The position numbers and the translations under genes were made by a program. From assembly GCA_036937835.1 (NCBI GenBank), contig CM072871.1, positions 3,711,001-3,775,000 of the forward strand: a stretch of 64,000 bases of DNA. Reading direction: 5' to 3'. Under the pieces are notes generated by a model. It searched no databases, was not told where the DNA came from, and was given only the letters and a program-made list of their open reading frames with translations. This stretch comes from Pampus argenteus (Eukaryota > Chordata > Actinopteri > Scombriformes > Stromateidae). This document shows, one piece after another, positions 40,101 to 49,636 of the stretch. The first letter of the stretch is position 1; every line of letters begins with the position of its first letter.

Positions 40101-42820
40101 TTCTTTCGAGGGAGAGCGGAACAAGTTCTCCGCCCGACTGGCACCGACACGAATCAACGACTCCATGGAGGGAACTTTTAGCTGCAGTTTTTGGGCAAAT
40201 GACTGCGGCTCCTCTCTCTGTTCAAGTTCAAGAAGAGTCCAAAGAGTGAGAAATTGCATTTTAAGATTTAACATGAGAAGATTGGGTGTCAACGTACATG
40301 AGGAGAAGCACTTCCATCCCCATTGATGCTACCTCTGGGAGATCGCGCTGGGCCTTTAGAGGCAGTCTGCAGAAAAAAAAGATGCTATGAGAGAAAGGAA
40401 AGCTGCGCCGGTGAACTTGTCCAGGACCAGTTAGTCATCCAAACCCAGCATGGCACTCCCTGATTACTCTGGAAGGAGCAATATTAGTATTGCTGGGAGC
40501 AATGCAGGGGCGATGGGTACCCTCATGCAACTTGGAAAAAACAGAGGGGTTAAATACATAAAAAGAAGGCATCTCTACAGTCCATTAAACAAAAAAAGGG
40601 TTAAAACTATATTCTAGTGAGCAGCCATGAGATCAGAACAAACAGACAGTTAAATTTAAGTAGGAGAGTCACTATTTGAATTAAAGATGCTTGGCAGTGC
40701 TATGTGCAGCTGTATTAAAAGAGCACAAGAGAGTCATAATTGAACAGCGAACATTTAGCAGCTTAGTCGGTTTATTTGTTAGAAGCAGGGTCACAGTAAG
40801 ACACTTTTCTCCTCTCACTTGTCCAGCTCTGAGCTACTCCTTCCTCTGGGTTGCTTTGCAAAAAAAACACTTCAAAATTTATTTTATGTTATACGTGTAA
40901 ATTTTCTCAACAGGACTGTGGTCACGTTTGGGTAATTTCCAGGTTCAAGGATGGCTCTTTTCTGAAAAAATAAATAATAAAAACACAGCTTGCTGTGCAT
41001 TGCAGTGGCTATTTTAGTAATTACATTTAAACCCGAAAGATTTCATTTCACTGGCGGCAGTTGTTTGACTTTGTGTGAGTGTGTGTCACTGTCAACAGAG
41101 CTCAAATGAACATAAAGAACACACAAACTTTACTGTTACATGATACATCTAGCAGGGTTGATGAGGACAGAGATGATTGGACTCTTTATTTAGGCAGCAT
41201 GCCACGGCTACATGATACGCCTATTTATTTTCACAAGGTTATTTGAATAAACAGGAATAAGGCGCCACTTTTAAAACCTCTATTTAGATTACTTTACTTA
41301 CCCCATATCAATTCTCACAGACAACAAACAATACGCTAAATTCGGTTCCGAAAATGTGAATCACAGTGATAACTACTATCACGACCTTGATCAAATATTA
41401 AACATACTTTAAACAGACCAAAAGATTGCTTGAATACAGCTTTGTGATCAACATAGTTGGCAGAAGGACAGTTTGTCCCTACAAAATTAAGTATAAAAAT
41501 TGTCAAAAATGAATGACACAGTTTGGATGGGATTACTGTTGACAGCGAGGATTTAACATGTTGATAAGATGTAGATGGAAAATGAGCAGCGGAGAGCCGT
41601 GACGGTGACATCTGCTGCGTAGCTGCAAAACACCAAAACTCTCCGGACTGTCAAGGCTACAGAGGTTATACCAACACAAAGAAAAGCAGCTTTTTTTAAA
41701 TTATATTTATATAAAATATAAATATAAGAAGTAAACGGCAACAGAGATCAAAGCCTGACAGCATGAATGTGTCTTTACTAGCATTAGTAAGAAGGTTTCT
41801 ATTCATTTATTCATATAAATTAATATCAGTATATATTTTGCTAATATAAAATACCAATATAATTGTGACAGCATCAAATACATGTAAACAGACATATTAG
41901 ATATTAGAAAAATGACTGTATGCATTAATAATTAATTTGTATGAAGTAAAATCTGTGCTTGATTCTTAACGTCTGAAACAATCTTTTAGCCTGCGTTTTG
42001 TTAAATGTTGTTTTCCTCCACATCATCTAGCGTTTTCACCACAAGGGCATCTACAAGGGTGCTCTGGTCTGGTTTGTTTACTTGGAAGAGCTCCATGAAA
42101 TTTAACATTTCAATTGCTTATAAAAGCCAGCCAAAAGCTTATGAAAACTTCAACTTTCCAAATAAACAGACTCGTGGGGAGAAGGGATAAAGGCCATCAG
42201 GCAACATAACAGGATGTTGGGAGTCTATAAGGCAAGCAACTAAAAGCTAAAGTATACCTGAAGACAAGGGGGGGAGATTATGAATTAAGTGATGGATCAT
42301 TATAACTGAAAGGTAGGACAATAAACCAACAAACGGAAGAAAGCACATAAGCTTCTATCCCACAATGTAAACCATAACTCCCATCAGATGCAGGGTTAGC
42401 CTAGATATGAGATGCCTTCTTGATGCTAAATCCAACGGAAACAGGAGACAGAGAGCAGGGAACAAGCAGTCCCTACGTGGGCCACAGTCCTCTACCGTTT
42501 CACCGGAGGCGCAGAGACGGGAGGAAGGAACAGGGCAGGAGGAGGAGGAGGAGAAAGAGGCAGGAAGTGAGGACAAACTCACCACACTGGCTACCTGGGC
42601 CGTTTTGGGTCGTTTTGAATGGTCCAGAGCAAAGATAGTATACTCAGAGAGAAAAGCGGGCTCTGCTATCATCCCGGCCAGCATCTGACCCCGTCAGTGC
42701 AGTAACGGGACGAAAAGGTGGGGAAAGGAGAGGAACACAGAGAGCAATGAGAAAAACAACACCATGAGTGTGAAATAGCGCTGGAGGGAGAGAGTGTGCC
42801 AAGAGAGATTGAGATGAATG

Positions 42821-42876
<56 letters not shown>

Positions 42877-45285
42877 GAGATAAAGGGAGGGATAGAGAGA
42901 GAGAAAGTGAGGGAGAGACTACATGAGATTGCAAGAAAAATAAGGAAAGCGGGATAGTGAAAAACACTCAATCAACATTAATGTTATGAATGAACAGTTT
43001 GACATCTCAGTGTGTCGTCTTTGTTGTCGAAAATCTGCCTTCAATGAGCAAACGTGCACTTTCAAAGATGTCAAAGTGTTAAAGATTTGTGAGGTGAAAA
43101 ATGATTCTACGCTGATACGAAGTTAGAACCACACATTTGTGCTTCCCAACGATAAAAAAGGTGAAAGTAGAGAGTAACATGACCATCACAAAACTGGAAG
43201 ATCCAACAGGCCGAACGGTAGTCATCCATCTATCGATATAAACTCTTATTAACCACATGTTGTAACATCCAACTTACAATTACAGTCAGTACCCTGATGG
43301 TCCATCTAATAAGTCTAATAAGTCTTGTTTAAACTTGCCCATATTCACAAATGGAGATCGATAGGGAGAAAATATTAACAACTCACCAGAGAGGAAAAAT
43401 AAAAAATAAACACTGAGCGAAGGATACATGAATTATTCATAAATATGCTGAAATGTGGTACCATTAAAATACTCTCAATCTCTGGGAAGTTTTGGTATAA
43501 TCATTTATTCTCAGTCATTAAATGATGTATTGTTAAGTGTTATTGTTATTTCATGTACTGTGTCATAAAGCTGAATATCACAATGCCTTCAATCCAATCC
43601 AAAGTTTTGCTTTTTCATTGCATAATTCATGCAGTTAAATGGAGGAAAAAGCTGCATAAAAAATATAACCGACCATACCTGTATTTAATGTTTGCTCACA
43701 TCAATTATTACAAAATGCTCATGAAAGTTTAAAGACCCCTTGATGATTTTCAGCTATAATTCAGCAAACATGCAGGGAATCATATTCATCTTGTCTTATA
43801 TTTAACTGTGATAAGTTACAGACAGACTGTTGAGATTTGTTAGCTTAATTTGATGATAGAGGACAAGTAGTGAAACGATAATCAATAACCTATTGTTTTT
43901 TTTTAAGAACTAACAGATTTACTTTTACTTGCTGGCACAACAAAAAGGGGTTATTAGGGGAGCATTAAGCGTAACAAAACACACGACAGATTGACAGAAA
44001 CATTACACTGTACTGAAAATTAGAAAATAAGGTGGGGAGAGAATAAATGCATCTCTGCAGGCTGCAGTTTGAGTGCAAAGATATTAAACTTTTATCGGTC
44101 ACAGGCCGACGCCGCGCTCACCTCTCTGTCGCTGGGGGAAGGTGAGCCATCGTGGTGAAACGGGGGAGTTTGGCTGCTGCGCCGCTCTCCGGTGCCCATC
44201 TGTTGAAAAACAGTACATAAGTTTGTATTAAAAACATGCCCCGATCCATTTAATGAGTATGGAAGATCGCAACCCAATTGAACACCTGTAGGAGATTTTG
44301 GCTCAGACAAGGGAATATATTTTAGAAGAATGATGTTCATCCCTCCAGTAGCGTTCAGAGACTTGTTCATTTAACGCCAAAGCGTCTCTACACCTTACCA
44401 AGACACTTAATATTGATATTTTCCTTTAATTTGTCACCTCTCTGTAGGTTTTTCTTGTAAGCACCATGAAACAACCAACAGAGCTTATAAGAGGCCAAAT
44501 CATCTGGTGAAATAGCAGGTGCATAGTTAAATAAAAAAACAAATCAAGACAAAATAAACAGTGACAAACTGGAGAGACAAGAAAGGACAAGTTGAACCTG
44601 ACCAGCAGGGATATGACAGACATACCAGGTCAAGTCCTACATCAAACTTCTTTACGGCAGTGTTTGCAAAGTCACTTCCTTGTTGAAATCGTAGAAAATA
44701 TGACATGCACGTTAGTTAATCTTATATTATATACTATATTCATACAGAAGGATGGCAGCTGTTATATATATATGTGTCAAATAAAGCTGCCAGCTGCCAG
44801 AAATATGCAAGCAGCCCTGACACGCCCATGCTGTCTCAGAGTCAACTATAAAACTGATGGCTTAAGCTTTCGGGCATAAAGAAGTATATTAATGTCTGTC
44901 TGTTGTTGTTGTTAGACCCAGTTGAGATTTACTAGTTTTTTTGAACGCACCTGACTGCCAGCAGCTGATGACAGCCAAGTTAGCTAACAGACTTTAGCAT
45001 GATGCTAGCAAGAAAACAAGGGTCGACTGACAAAACAACGCGATAAAAGTAAACAGCTTAGTAAGTTTAGTTAGTGAGATAGTTGCGGACATTTTTTTTA
45101 TTTTATTTTACTCGGAGTATAAACCACAACGTCTCTGAAACGATACTGCGGGTAGTGTAAACAGATGTTAGCTTAGCTTGTTAGCTCCCAGCAGCATAAC
45201 AACCAACCTGGGCCTGTTGTGGTGACTGCGCATTCCTCTGCGGTGACTGCTCCTCGTTTATCCTCTGTTTGAGTTTTTTAAACAT
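25492..45285 (-). CDS. golga4: golga4, golgin subfamily A member 4 (golgin-245/p230), complete
   Basis: A large peripheral trans-Golgi coiled-coil tether. Its C-terminal GRIP domain binds Arl1-GTP and its N-terminus captures endosome-derived vesicles. Twenty-four exons join in frame to about 2,049 codons (human about 2,230). Order: conserved start MFKKLKQRINEEQ; Ser-rich linker with SFAQKLQLKVPSMESLIR (about 80-110); coiled coil from about 160 to 1,960; GRIP domain about 1,995-2,045 with EMEYLRKVLFEYMMGRETK and the Arl1-contacting Tyr near 2001. The reading ends PWLR-stop. All exon phases agree. Exon 15 alone supplies about 1,230 residues. Introns hold repeats and one cassette-exon candidate (42583-42684). 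Order and orientation relative to itga9 are as in human 3p22.2. Confidence 0.96.
25634..25720 (-). CDS. golga4: golga4 exon 23: GRIP domain, second half
   Basis: It reads TMAKVITSMLKFPPDQAQKV then LDKEDSKAA; human is TMAKVITTVLKFPDDQTQKI. The acceptor is ctcacag|AC and the donor GCT|gtaagc. Confidence 0.97.
26434..26525 (-). CDS. golga4: golga4 exon 22: GRIP domain, first half
   Basis: It reads DPGFTDAFSEATEMEYLRKV then LFEYMMGRETK. This is the conserved GRIP core; the EYLR tyrosine is the residue known to contact Arl1. The acceptor is gtttcacag|AT and the donor AAA|gtatgc. Confidence 0.97.
28007..28082 (-). CDS. golga4: golga4 exon 21: end of coiled coil
   Basis: It reads IHSLEDKIKCFHRTAVVTHL then GNTFK, matching human IHNLEDRLKKYEKNVYATTV. 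The acceptor is ccacgatag|AT and the donor AAAG|gtaatt. Confidence 0.93.
28398..28466 (-). CDS. golga4: golga4 exon 20: coiled coil
   Basis: Twenty-three codons, TQLAEKTTLLSEARLKEQEF then VER; human is TQLAQKTTLISDSKLKEQEF. The acceptor is ctacctcag|AC and the donor AGA|gtgagt. Confidence 0.95.
28590..28610 (-). CDS. golga4: golga4 exon 19: 21-nt microexon
   Basis: Seven codons, MTAEELQ, between gactcag|AT and CAG|gtacgt, phase 0 on both sides. It corresponds to human VTIMELQ directly before TQLAQKTTL, so homology supports it despite its size. Confidence 0.85.
29105..29140. repeat. GT microsatellite
   Basis: Eighteen GT units in golga4 intron 18. Confidence 0.92.
30112..30198 (-). CDS. golga4: golga4 exon 18: coiled coil
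   Basis: Twenty-nine codons, SREEEMGDRVWQVQKELEEL then QTKSRGTSE, matching human REEEMTAKVRDLQTQLEEL. The acceptor is tttctgcag|AG and the donor GAG|gtacga. Confidence 0.93.
30470..30880. repeat. Old dispersed repeat with irregular GTTGAAA/GTTAAAA units
   Basis: Short motifs such as GTTGAAACAGTTATAAAA, GGTTGAAATAGTTAAAAGTA and AGTTGAAACTGTTAGC recur. They are followed by CTTCTGCCACTCAAAGTGG and GGGGTACTTGAGTTCATC. I remember these blocks as a dispersed fish repeat; no terminal structure was resolved. Confidence 0.5.
31026..31156 (-). CDS. golga4: golga4 exon 17: coiled coil
   Basis: It reads SKAQSVETELLTCHREEASQ, LRKVIAQKEDDLHRTVQKYE, then QVIQ. The acceptor tctgcacag|CG follows directly on a long CTT repeat. 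The donor chosen is CAG|gtataa, keeping QVIQ, because human has EEILDA at that place; an upstream gttata is weaker. Confidence 0.9.
31163..31258. repeat. GAA/GGA microsatellite next to golga4 exon 17
   Basis: About 96 nt of AAG with a GGA-rich part. On the golga4 strand it is CTT-rich and lies immediately before the exon 17 acceptor. Confidence 0.95.
31468..31589 (-). CDS. golga4: golga4 exon 16: coiled coil
   Basis: It reads LEMEDIEMKHNSAIKQLMRE then FNTQMALKESELDSAVKETI, matching human LKHNSTLKQLMREFNTQL. The acceptor is ttctgacag|AC and the donor ATTT|gtgagt. Confidence 0.94.
31692..35380 (-). CDS. golga4: golga4 exon 15: giant 3.7-kb coiled-coil exon
   Basis: About 1,230 residues in one exon. 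It begins RILELESSLEKISQDGSEM, as in human, and ends KKELSEENEKRLK. It is almost wholly Glu/Lys/Gln/Leu heptads with no predicted globular domain. Recognisable human landmarks include HVEDMNQKTLEKLDAKQAEL, EKFKQKAKEMQ, SESAKKVSELKKKAEQKIGQ and LQKDIRSLRKEHDQDLEYMK. The acceptor is gattacag|AG and the donor CTCAA|gtaaga, phase 2. Reverse-strand Ser/Leu-rich ORFs here are shadows. Confidence 0.97.
35910..36065 (-). CDS. golga4: golga4 exon 14: coiled coil
   Basis: Fifty-two codons, EQCKEEFAQLAKEREQQACL then ALEDKELQKTALRTEAENKM. The acceptor is ttattcag|GA and the donor ACT|gtgagt. Confidence 0.94.
36181..36279 (-). CDS. golga4: golga4 exon 13: coiled coil
   Basis: Thirty-three codons, KSSEETVANMEKVHSEALVA then KEEEMSARISKAV; human has KKSSEEQIAKLQKLHEKELA here. 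The acceptor is attattag|AA and the donor GTG|gtaggt. Confidence 0.93.
36569..36747 (-). CDS. golga4: golga4 exon 12: coiled coil
   Basis: It reads AFEELEKALGTAQRAEEARK and SEEERKSLQQELTRVKQEVV, closely matching human. The acceptor is ttgggtag|CA and the donor AAG|gtcagc. Confidence 0.95.
36851..36998 (-). CDS. golga4: golga4 exon 11: coiled coil
   Basis: It starts GMVIAETKRQMHETLEMKEE, the same as human, then EIAQLRSRLQQATAQKEEL. The acceptor is ggcttttag|GG and the donor TCAG|gtgggt. Confidence 0.95.
37352..37435 (-). CDS. golga4: golga4 exon 10: coiled coil
   Basis: Twenty-eight codons, ELHTTEKTKLITQLGDAKNL then IEQLEQDK. The acceptor is atgttgcag|GA and the donor AAG|gtgagt. Confidence 0.95.
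38687..38874 (-). CDS. golga4: golga4 exon 9: coiled coil
   Basis: It contains LQKRVKRQENLLHKCKEAM and EALQEQLQERLQELEKIK, matching human. The acceptor is gggcactag|GG and the donor AAG|gtgaac. Confidence 0.95.
39054..39204 (-). CDS. golga4: golga4 exon 8: acidic linker
   Basis: It reads VALLKKRVKGVTDGAVPPEG then EMLQSEDAADSSSAPQSPF. It starts with the heptad end (human VSLLKQRLRNG) and becomes an acidic/Ser linker that is less conserved. The acceptor is ttcttcag|GT and the donor GTGG|gtaagc. Confidence 0.92.
39381..39479 (-). CDS. golga4: golga4 exon 7: coiled coil
   Basis: Thirty-three codons, ELQMDQQAKKHLQEEFDAAL then EEKDQMITVLQTQ. The acceptor is gatctatag|GA and the donor CAG|gtgagt. 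It is nearly identical to human. Confidence 0.95.
39588..39644 (-). CDS. golga4: golga4 exon 6: 57-nt coiled-coil exon
   Basis: Nineteen codons, VILSQSQDKSLRRIGELRE, matching human ILSQSQDKSLRRIAELRE. The acceptor is ttccctcag|GT and the donor GAG|gtacgg. Confidence 0.95.
39748..39795 (-). CDS. golga4: golga4 exon 5: 48-nt coiled-coil exon
   Basis: Sixteen codons, LVTAYRTVQRDKEKTQ, matching human LVTAYQMLQREKKKLQ. The acceptor is caccacacag|CT and the donor CAG|gtaata. Confidence 0.94.
39891..40217 (-). CDS. golga4: golga4 exon 4: conserved N-terminal block
   Basis: It contains REEPQSFAQKLQLKVPSMES, SPSKENLVRSSSRDSL, DPPSDIESEAEE and SKEQLIHRLLRVERSLGKYR, all close to human GOLGA4. The acceptor is cttgaacag|AG and the donor GAG|gtgaga. 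Serine-rich repeats suggest phosphorylation but no specific site is claimed. Confidence 0.95.
40298..40366 (-). CDS. golga4: golga4 exon 3: alternatively used linker exon
   Basis: Twenty-three codons, TASKGPARSPRGSINGDGSA then SPH, phase 0 on both sides. It resembles the human alternatively spliced segment ASKSPDSVNGSEPSIPQ, so skipping may be possible here too. The acceptor is tttctgcag|AC and the donor CAT|gtacgt. Confidence 0.85.
42583..42684 (-). CDS. golga4: golga4 candidate cassette exon in intron 2
   Basis: A 102-nt segment between ggggtcag|ATG and AGTGTG|gtgagt. It is open in exactly the frame (phase 0 on both sides) that joins exon 2 to exon 3. It reads MLAGMIAEPAFLSEYTIFAL then DHSKRPKTAQVASV, a complex, coding-like sequence. 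A ctgac branch-point-like motif lies just upstream, and the donor matches consensus. I do not recall this segment in human GOLGA4. It could be a fish-specific cassette or, since it starts with ATG, an alternative first exon. Seen: signals and frame. Inferred: use. Confidence 0.5.
42824..42904. repeat. GA microsatellite
   Basis: Long GA tract with two interruptions in golga4 intron 2, about 140 nt upstream of the cassette-exon candidate on the gene strand. Confidence 0.92.
44122..44199 (-). CDS. golga4: golga4 exon 2: Ser/Pro-rich linker
   Basis: Twenty-six codons, MGTGERRSSQTPPFHHDGSP then SPSDRE, in phase 0 on both sides. The acceptor is ttcaacag|AT and the donor GAG|gtgagc. It corresponds to the human region ending TPNRE. 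Confidence 0.88.
45208..45285 (-). CDS. golga4: golga4 exon 1 with start codon
   Basis: ATG at 45285. It reads MFKKLKQRINEEQSPQRNAQ then SPQQAQ; human starts MFKKLKQKISEEQ. The leader just before the ATG is ggtgacaag, with purine at -3. The donor CAG|gttggt is weak but the frame joins exon 2. Confidence 0.93.
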
Positions 45286-45480
45286 CTTGTCACCTCGGCG
45301 GAGCTAACAGCTTACGAGCAGATGACTGCTGTCGGGCGGAGGTTGTATTTTGTTGTTACTTAGCCTGGCATCCAGTTTTCAATGCAAAGACTTCCTTGTT
45401 CGTTTCTGATTTCCAGCAGGTGTCCGAACTCACTGCGCATGTGCGGCCAACGTGGAGGAAAACTGGAACGTCAGCGTTAA
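45286..45480 (-). promoter_or_regulatory. golga4 5'UTR and promoter region, NRF1-like site
   Basis: Upstream of the golga4 ATG the sequence is CpG-richer than its surroundings and has no TATA box. It contains TGCGCATGTGCG at 45434-45445, one mismatch from the NRF1 palindrome. This is typical of a housekeeping CpG promoter. The transcription start is not determined. Confidence 0.5.
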
Positions 45481-46461
45481 AGGGCCAGTCCGATTTGTTG
45501 GGAAAGAGTTAGGGTATTTTCCCTAGCAAAGTCAAAGAGATATCCTTTCTCTTCCATCTAGTTTCACCATAACAGATACATGTAAAGTGATACGCATTTG
45601 TGGATCCATTTGTACATGTGAAATAGATTTTGCACATTAATGGGTCGCTTCCTGTCAGTTTGTGGGTCATGTGACGTGTTTGTGACTTTCCTCTTATTTG
45701 CTTGTGGATTTTTGTCCAATTGGTCCAATTCACAGCTGATCTGTAGAAGAAATGCACATATGTGAGGTGTTTTATGGATTTTAATAAATTATATTTACAT
45801 AGTTAAAGATTCTTAAAATAGCTTATAAAGCTTCTAATTGGATTCATGTTCATTTATGTGCCTGCCTCACTCATAACTCCTTGACTGGTGCATGTTGCTG
45901 CCAGCACGTAACGTCTGGAGGGAACAGAAGAAGAACATAGGAGGTATTAGATGAGCTAGTACCTAAATCTCTGGTAAAAAAAAAAAAAAAAAAGGTTTTG
46001 GACAGAAAAAGAGCAACAAATCTATTGATTGTTTTCTAGCTTTGGCCTCATCTGGTGGTCATATCGAGAATGACACTGAATCTGTGATCTATGGATCCAG
46101 AGTCAGCAGGAAGTTCTTGTTGAAAAAGGTTCTGATGAATTTCAGAATTAAATTACAGGTTTTAAAAGTTGCAAAGTGCATGGATACATTAATGCAACCA
46201 CATTGTCTCACATTCACACACAAATAAAGAGGATGTAACAAGAGAGGTGAAAAAATCAAACAAATTATTTCCTTCCTTATCGTGACTGAGGTCAAACGTT
46301 TATCTCTGAGAAACCATCCAGACCGTTCGTTTCACAGCAGATTGTCTCGTCTTATCTAAAATAACATCCTGGTATTAAATTGTACTGTTTTGACAAATAA
46401 AAGGTTTTCTGTAAACTCTTGGAGGAAGAAATTATTTGCTGGTTGCTGCATCCAACTGTGC

Positions 46462-46503
46462 AGTTATTACCGTGTTGGATCACGTTATTACCGTGTTGGA
46501 TCA
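46462..46503. repeat. 21-bp tandem duplication
   Basis: GTTATTACCGTGTTGGATCA occurs twice in a row, nearly without change. Confidence 0.8.
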
Positions 46504-46956
46504 GCAAATTCCTTCAAAGTGTACAGATACATGAAGATTAGTTGACGACGACTTTGGCCTTTTTATTCTGAATGTCGTGCAGTTCTTTCAGTTTACTACG
46601 CAGATGTTAACATGTGAATCAAATCACTTCTTTCCACATACTTTCATAACAGATCCACTTTGTTTGCTCGCCTACTCTGACTTATAACTGCAGTATCTGG
46701 CTGTAAGACATCTTCTCTTTCATTATGTCATTTCTAATGGTATAATAGTGTTGCAATGGGTTTCTGTAAGATGTGAAAGGACCTAAGATCGGTCACAATA
46801 ACTTATCAATAAGACTTCAAAACTAATATAGCTTCTGTAAGGTTGATGATGAGGACTCATCATTATCACTCTGGGGGGAGATTTGTTTGTTGTGGGGTAA
46901 AAAAACAAAGCTGACTGAATCTGAAATAGAGACAAGTTATTCTGTCAGATGGGCCG

Positions 46957-47104
46957 TTAGCGGTTAGCCTTAACGCCGTCCACAGGTTTTTGTCCTCGGT
47001 GGGAAAAGCCATCAATAAGCTCCTCAGACAGGTCGGGGTTATTTTGAGAATGAGTAGCCTTCGTCTTGGCATCTTCAAGATGAACGCAGCATAAATCATC
47101 ATAT
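46957..47104 (-). CDS. Orphan exon-like ORF, candidate terminal exon, unassigned
   Basis: After cacattag the minus strand reads YDDLCCVHLEDAKTKATHSQ, NNPDLSEELIDGFSHRGQKP, VDGVKANR and a TAA stop. The charged, non-repetitive peptide looks like a cytoplasmic C-terminus. The pyrimidine tract is weak, and an overlapping longer ORF in another frame shows that chance openness is high here. No upstream partner exon with the matching phase was found. Confidence 0.22.
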
Positions 47105-47239
47105 CTAATGTGACCTCCAGGTGAAGCACTTTACAGCTTTCCAGTGGTTGATTACACACGTCAAATAATGTTTTTGAATGTCTAAAGCACTTCTTCGTGA
47201 ATCAGGACTATGACGAAGATAATGTGGATTAGTTGACCT

Positions 47240-47259
47240 CCACACACACACACACACAC
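47240..47259. repeat. CA microsatellite
   Basis: Ten CA units in intergenic DNA. Confidence 0.85.
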
Positions 47260-47438
47260 GTGCACGCAGTTGTGTGTCCATCACTTCAGAGGATGTTACA
47301 CTGACTTACATTCATTTCTTGGAGGCTCAACCTAACCCTAACCTGACCTTCACCTTAAAACAAGTCTTTACCCTAAAAATTTAAATAATTATATAAAGAA
47401 ATTATTAGAAAAATACACAGAAATACTACTAAATATGT

Positions 47439-47440
47439 AA

Positions 47441-47511
<71 letters not shown>

Positions 47512-47513
47512 AA
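47439..47513. repeat. AAAT tetranucleotide microsatellite
   Basis: About eighteen TAAA units, nearly pure. Confidence 0.95.
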
Positions 47514-49636
47514 TAAAAATCAATGAATACAGATAAAAAGTCTTTATCTAAATAAATTGTATCATGAAACTATAAAAGCTGTTTCAATTAAGAGAATAAA
47601 AAAAAAAACTAAATCATTTACAGGACTGGGTATTGAATTATAATACCTTCTGAGTAAAGAATAAAATATGTAAGTATTGAATTATTATGATTAAATCAAG
47701 GTCATTTTATATCTGTGAATATGTTTGCTCTTTATCTGTGTCATGTCCTCGGGTAAGGTAATAAAAACTGACAAACGTTGATATAAAAGATCACACTGTC
47801 GGTGTCGGGCATGGTTTGAATATGTGTTATTTTTCATCTTCTGGGATCTGGACATATGCAGATATCTCAAATAAACATTTCTGAGTCAGACTTCGGCTGT
47901 CTGGTGAAGAAAGAATACAAGCTGTGTCATGTTTGGGCCCCAAAGCCATTGAAATAAAGACCAAAATGAAGACTGATTTGCATTTTTTCACCATTCTGGC
48001 ACAAACACAACTCAGCGGGGCTTTTGATCTATGAAGGATGCCTGCAACAGTGGATATGAACGATGGGTTGTTAACAGCACAGTGACAGAGATCCCCTACA
48101 CCACACCCAGACTACTGCTAAAGATTCAAAGTTTATTCTTGACATCAGAAACAACATTTCACCAATTTGCACTCAAGAGACTTTTTGCAGTGCAGGAGGT
48201 CTGTGAAAAGTTGTACACAGTATAGGTCCAAACTCTGTATCTCATGAAATTTCAACTTTATACTGTATTTCTGGAGGAAACCCCCCTGAGGGACAAACTT
48301 ATTAAATATTAATAAATCTCATCCATGCCTCGATGTTGCTTGTCACAGCTCTCTCACTTTATTCCTTTCCAAAAAACCTCCACATTACGGATCCTGGCTA
48401 CACGTCTTTTTCCTGCCTGAGCAAAGGCCACTCTGGTTATAAAGCAGGCAATAAAGATCCTACCAGGTTAAGGTTATGGTCCTTAACCTTTAGGCCACAG
48501 AGACGACCCCTCACACTCACTTCTGACAGCAAAATAATAACGATCGTATAAAGTTACTCTGACTACAAGAAGCAATAGAAGATTTAACCACCTGCTCGTT
48601 CAAGTTAATGTCCATCATTGCACCTAGTTCAATTTAAAGCTAATCATAAGGAAAATAAGCAATGATTTCATAAGAGAGATGATCTTAAACCTCAAACATG
48701 ATGGGTTTGCTAAAAGTTCACCTCCTTAAACCTGCTTTAACTGATTTTTATTTGGGCTACTTACACCTGATGGTCACCTGAGAAGATTTTTAAAAGCTTA
48801 AGTGGATTTTGTGAACCACAGATATAATTAATATTTAAATACTAATCATTTAATTGTAAGAATGCAGAAAAAAAAATATGCTCATACCTTTTGCAACATG
48901 AGTTGCCAGTTGGTGACGCTTCCCGGTCAGCTCGCTCTCATTGGCTGTTGCAGGTTATTACAGGATACTTGATAATTAGGATTTAAAATCTAGTAAGTCA
49001 AATATTCATTCTCCTTTTAGCTCTGTTTTAGTCTCAATGAGGAGACATTTGACCCTTTAGCAGCCAAATTATCCACTATGAGGAACAAAAGTTGTGAGTT
49101 ATAAAACCAAAAACAATGAGCTGAAAGACACTAAAAGGCTCATTCACATCATAATAATTTATAACATAAAATAGGTTTAAAGCAACTGGGAACATATCCT
49201 GTGAGTCACTGTTAAAGTGTCACGGGAACTGTAGCTGTCAAACGCTAACAAATTAATAATGCTTTCACTGGACGGCTGCAGAGGGAGCACTGCTCTGGTT
49301 CAACCAACGTCGCTAGCATTCAACACCACAGCTGAGAGCATCAGAGCATGAAGAAACATGGCTGTCTGTTCCTATCACAGTCTACAATAGCCGACAACGC
49401 TGTTATCCTGCACAATGATGCACTGTGGGAAGGAAAAAAAAACACTGATGCGTCGGCTGACAACATGACGTTTGATTCAGAGGCTCCTCCGTTGTTGATT
49501 CAGATCACATCAGTGAAACCATCACCAGTAAATGGTTGAGCACGGCAGTGATGGACAGAAAATCTGGTGCTGAAGTTCATGTAACAACTGTTTGGATACT
49601 GACTGATGATTAAGGGCTGGTACACTGACCAGCTCC

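Larger units (their letters stand above)
25507..45207 (-). other. golga4 introns, non-coding apart from listed elements
   Basis: Introns hold a CA tract (28767-28785), a GT repeat (29105-29140), an old dispersed repeat (about 30470-30880), the GAA repeat at 31163-31258, a GA repeat (42824-42904) and scattered poly-A/T. Introns 9 (37436-38686) and 2 (40367-44121) are the longest. Apart from the cassette candidate at 42583-42684, no further coding segment was recognised. Confidence 0.65.

Noticed and set aside
42644..42971. Serine-Leucine-rich minus ORFs
   Set aside because: Translations of the GA microsatellite on the opposite strand.
47325..47375. CCTAACCCTAACC stretch
   Set aside because: Too short and irregular to be an interstitial telomere.
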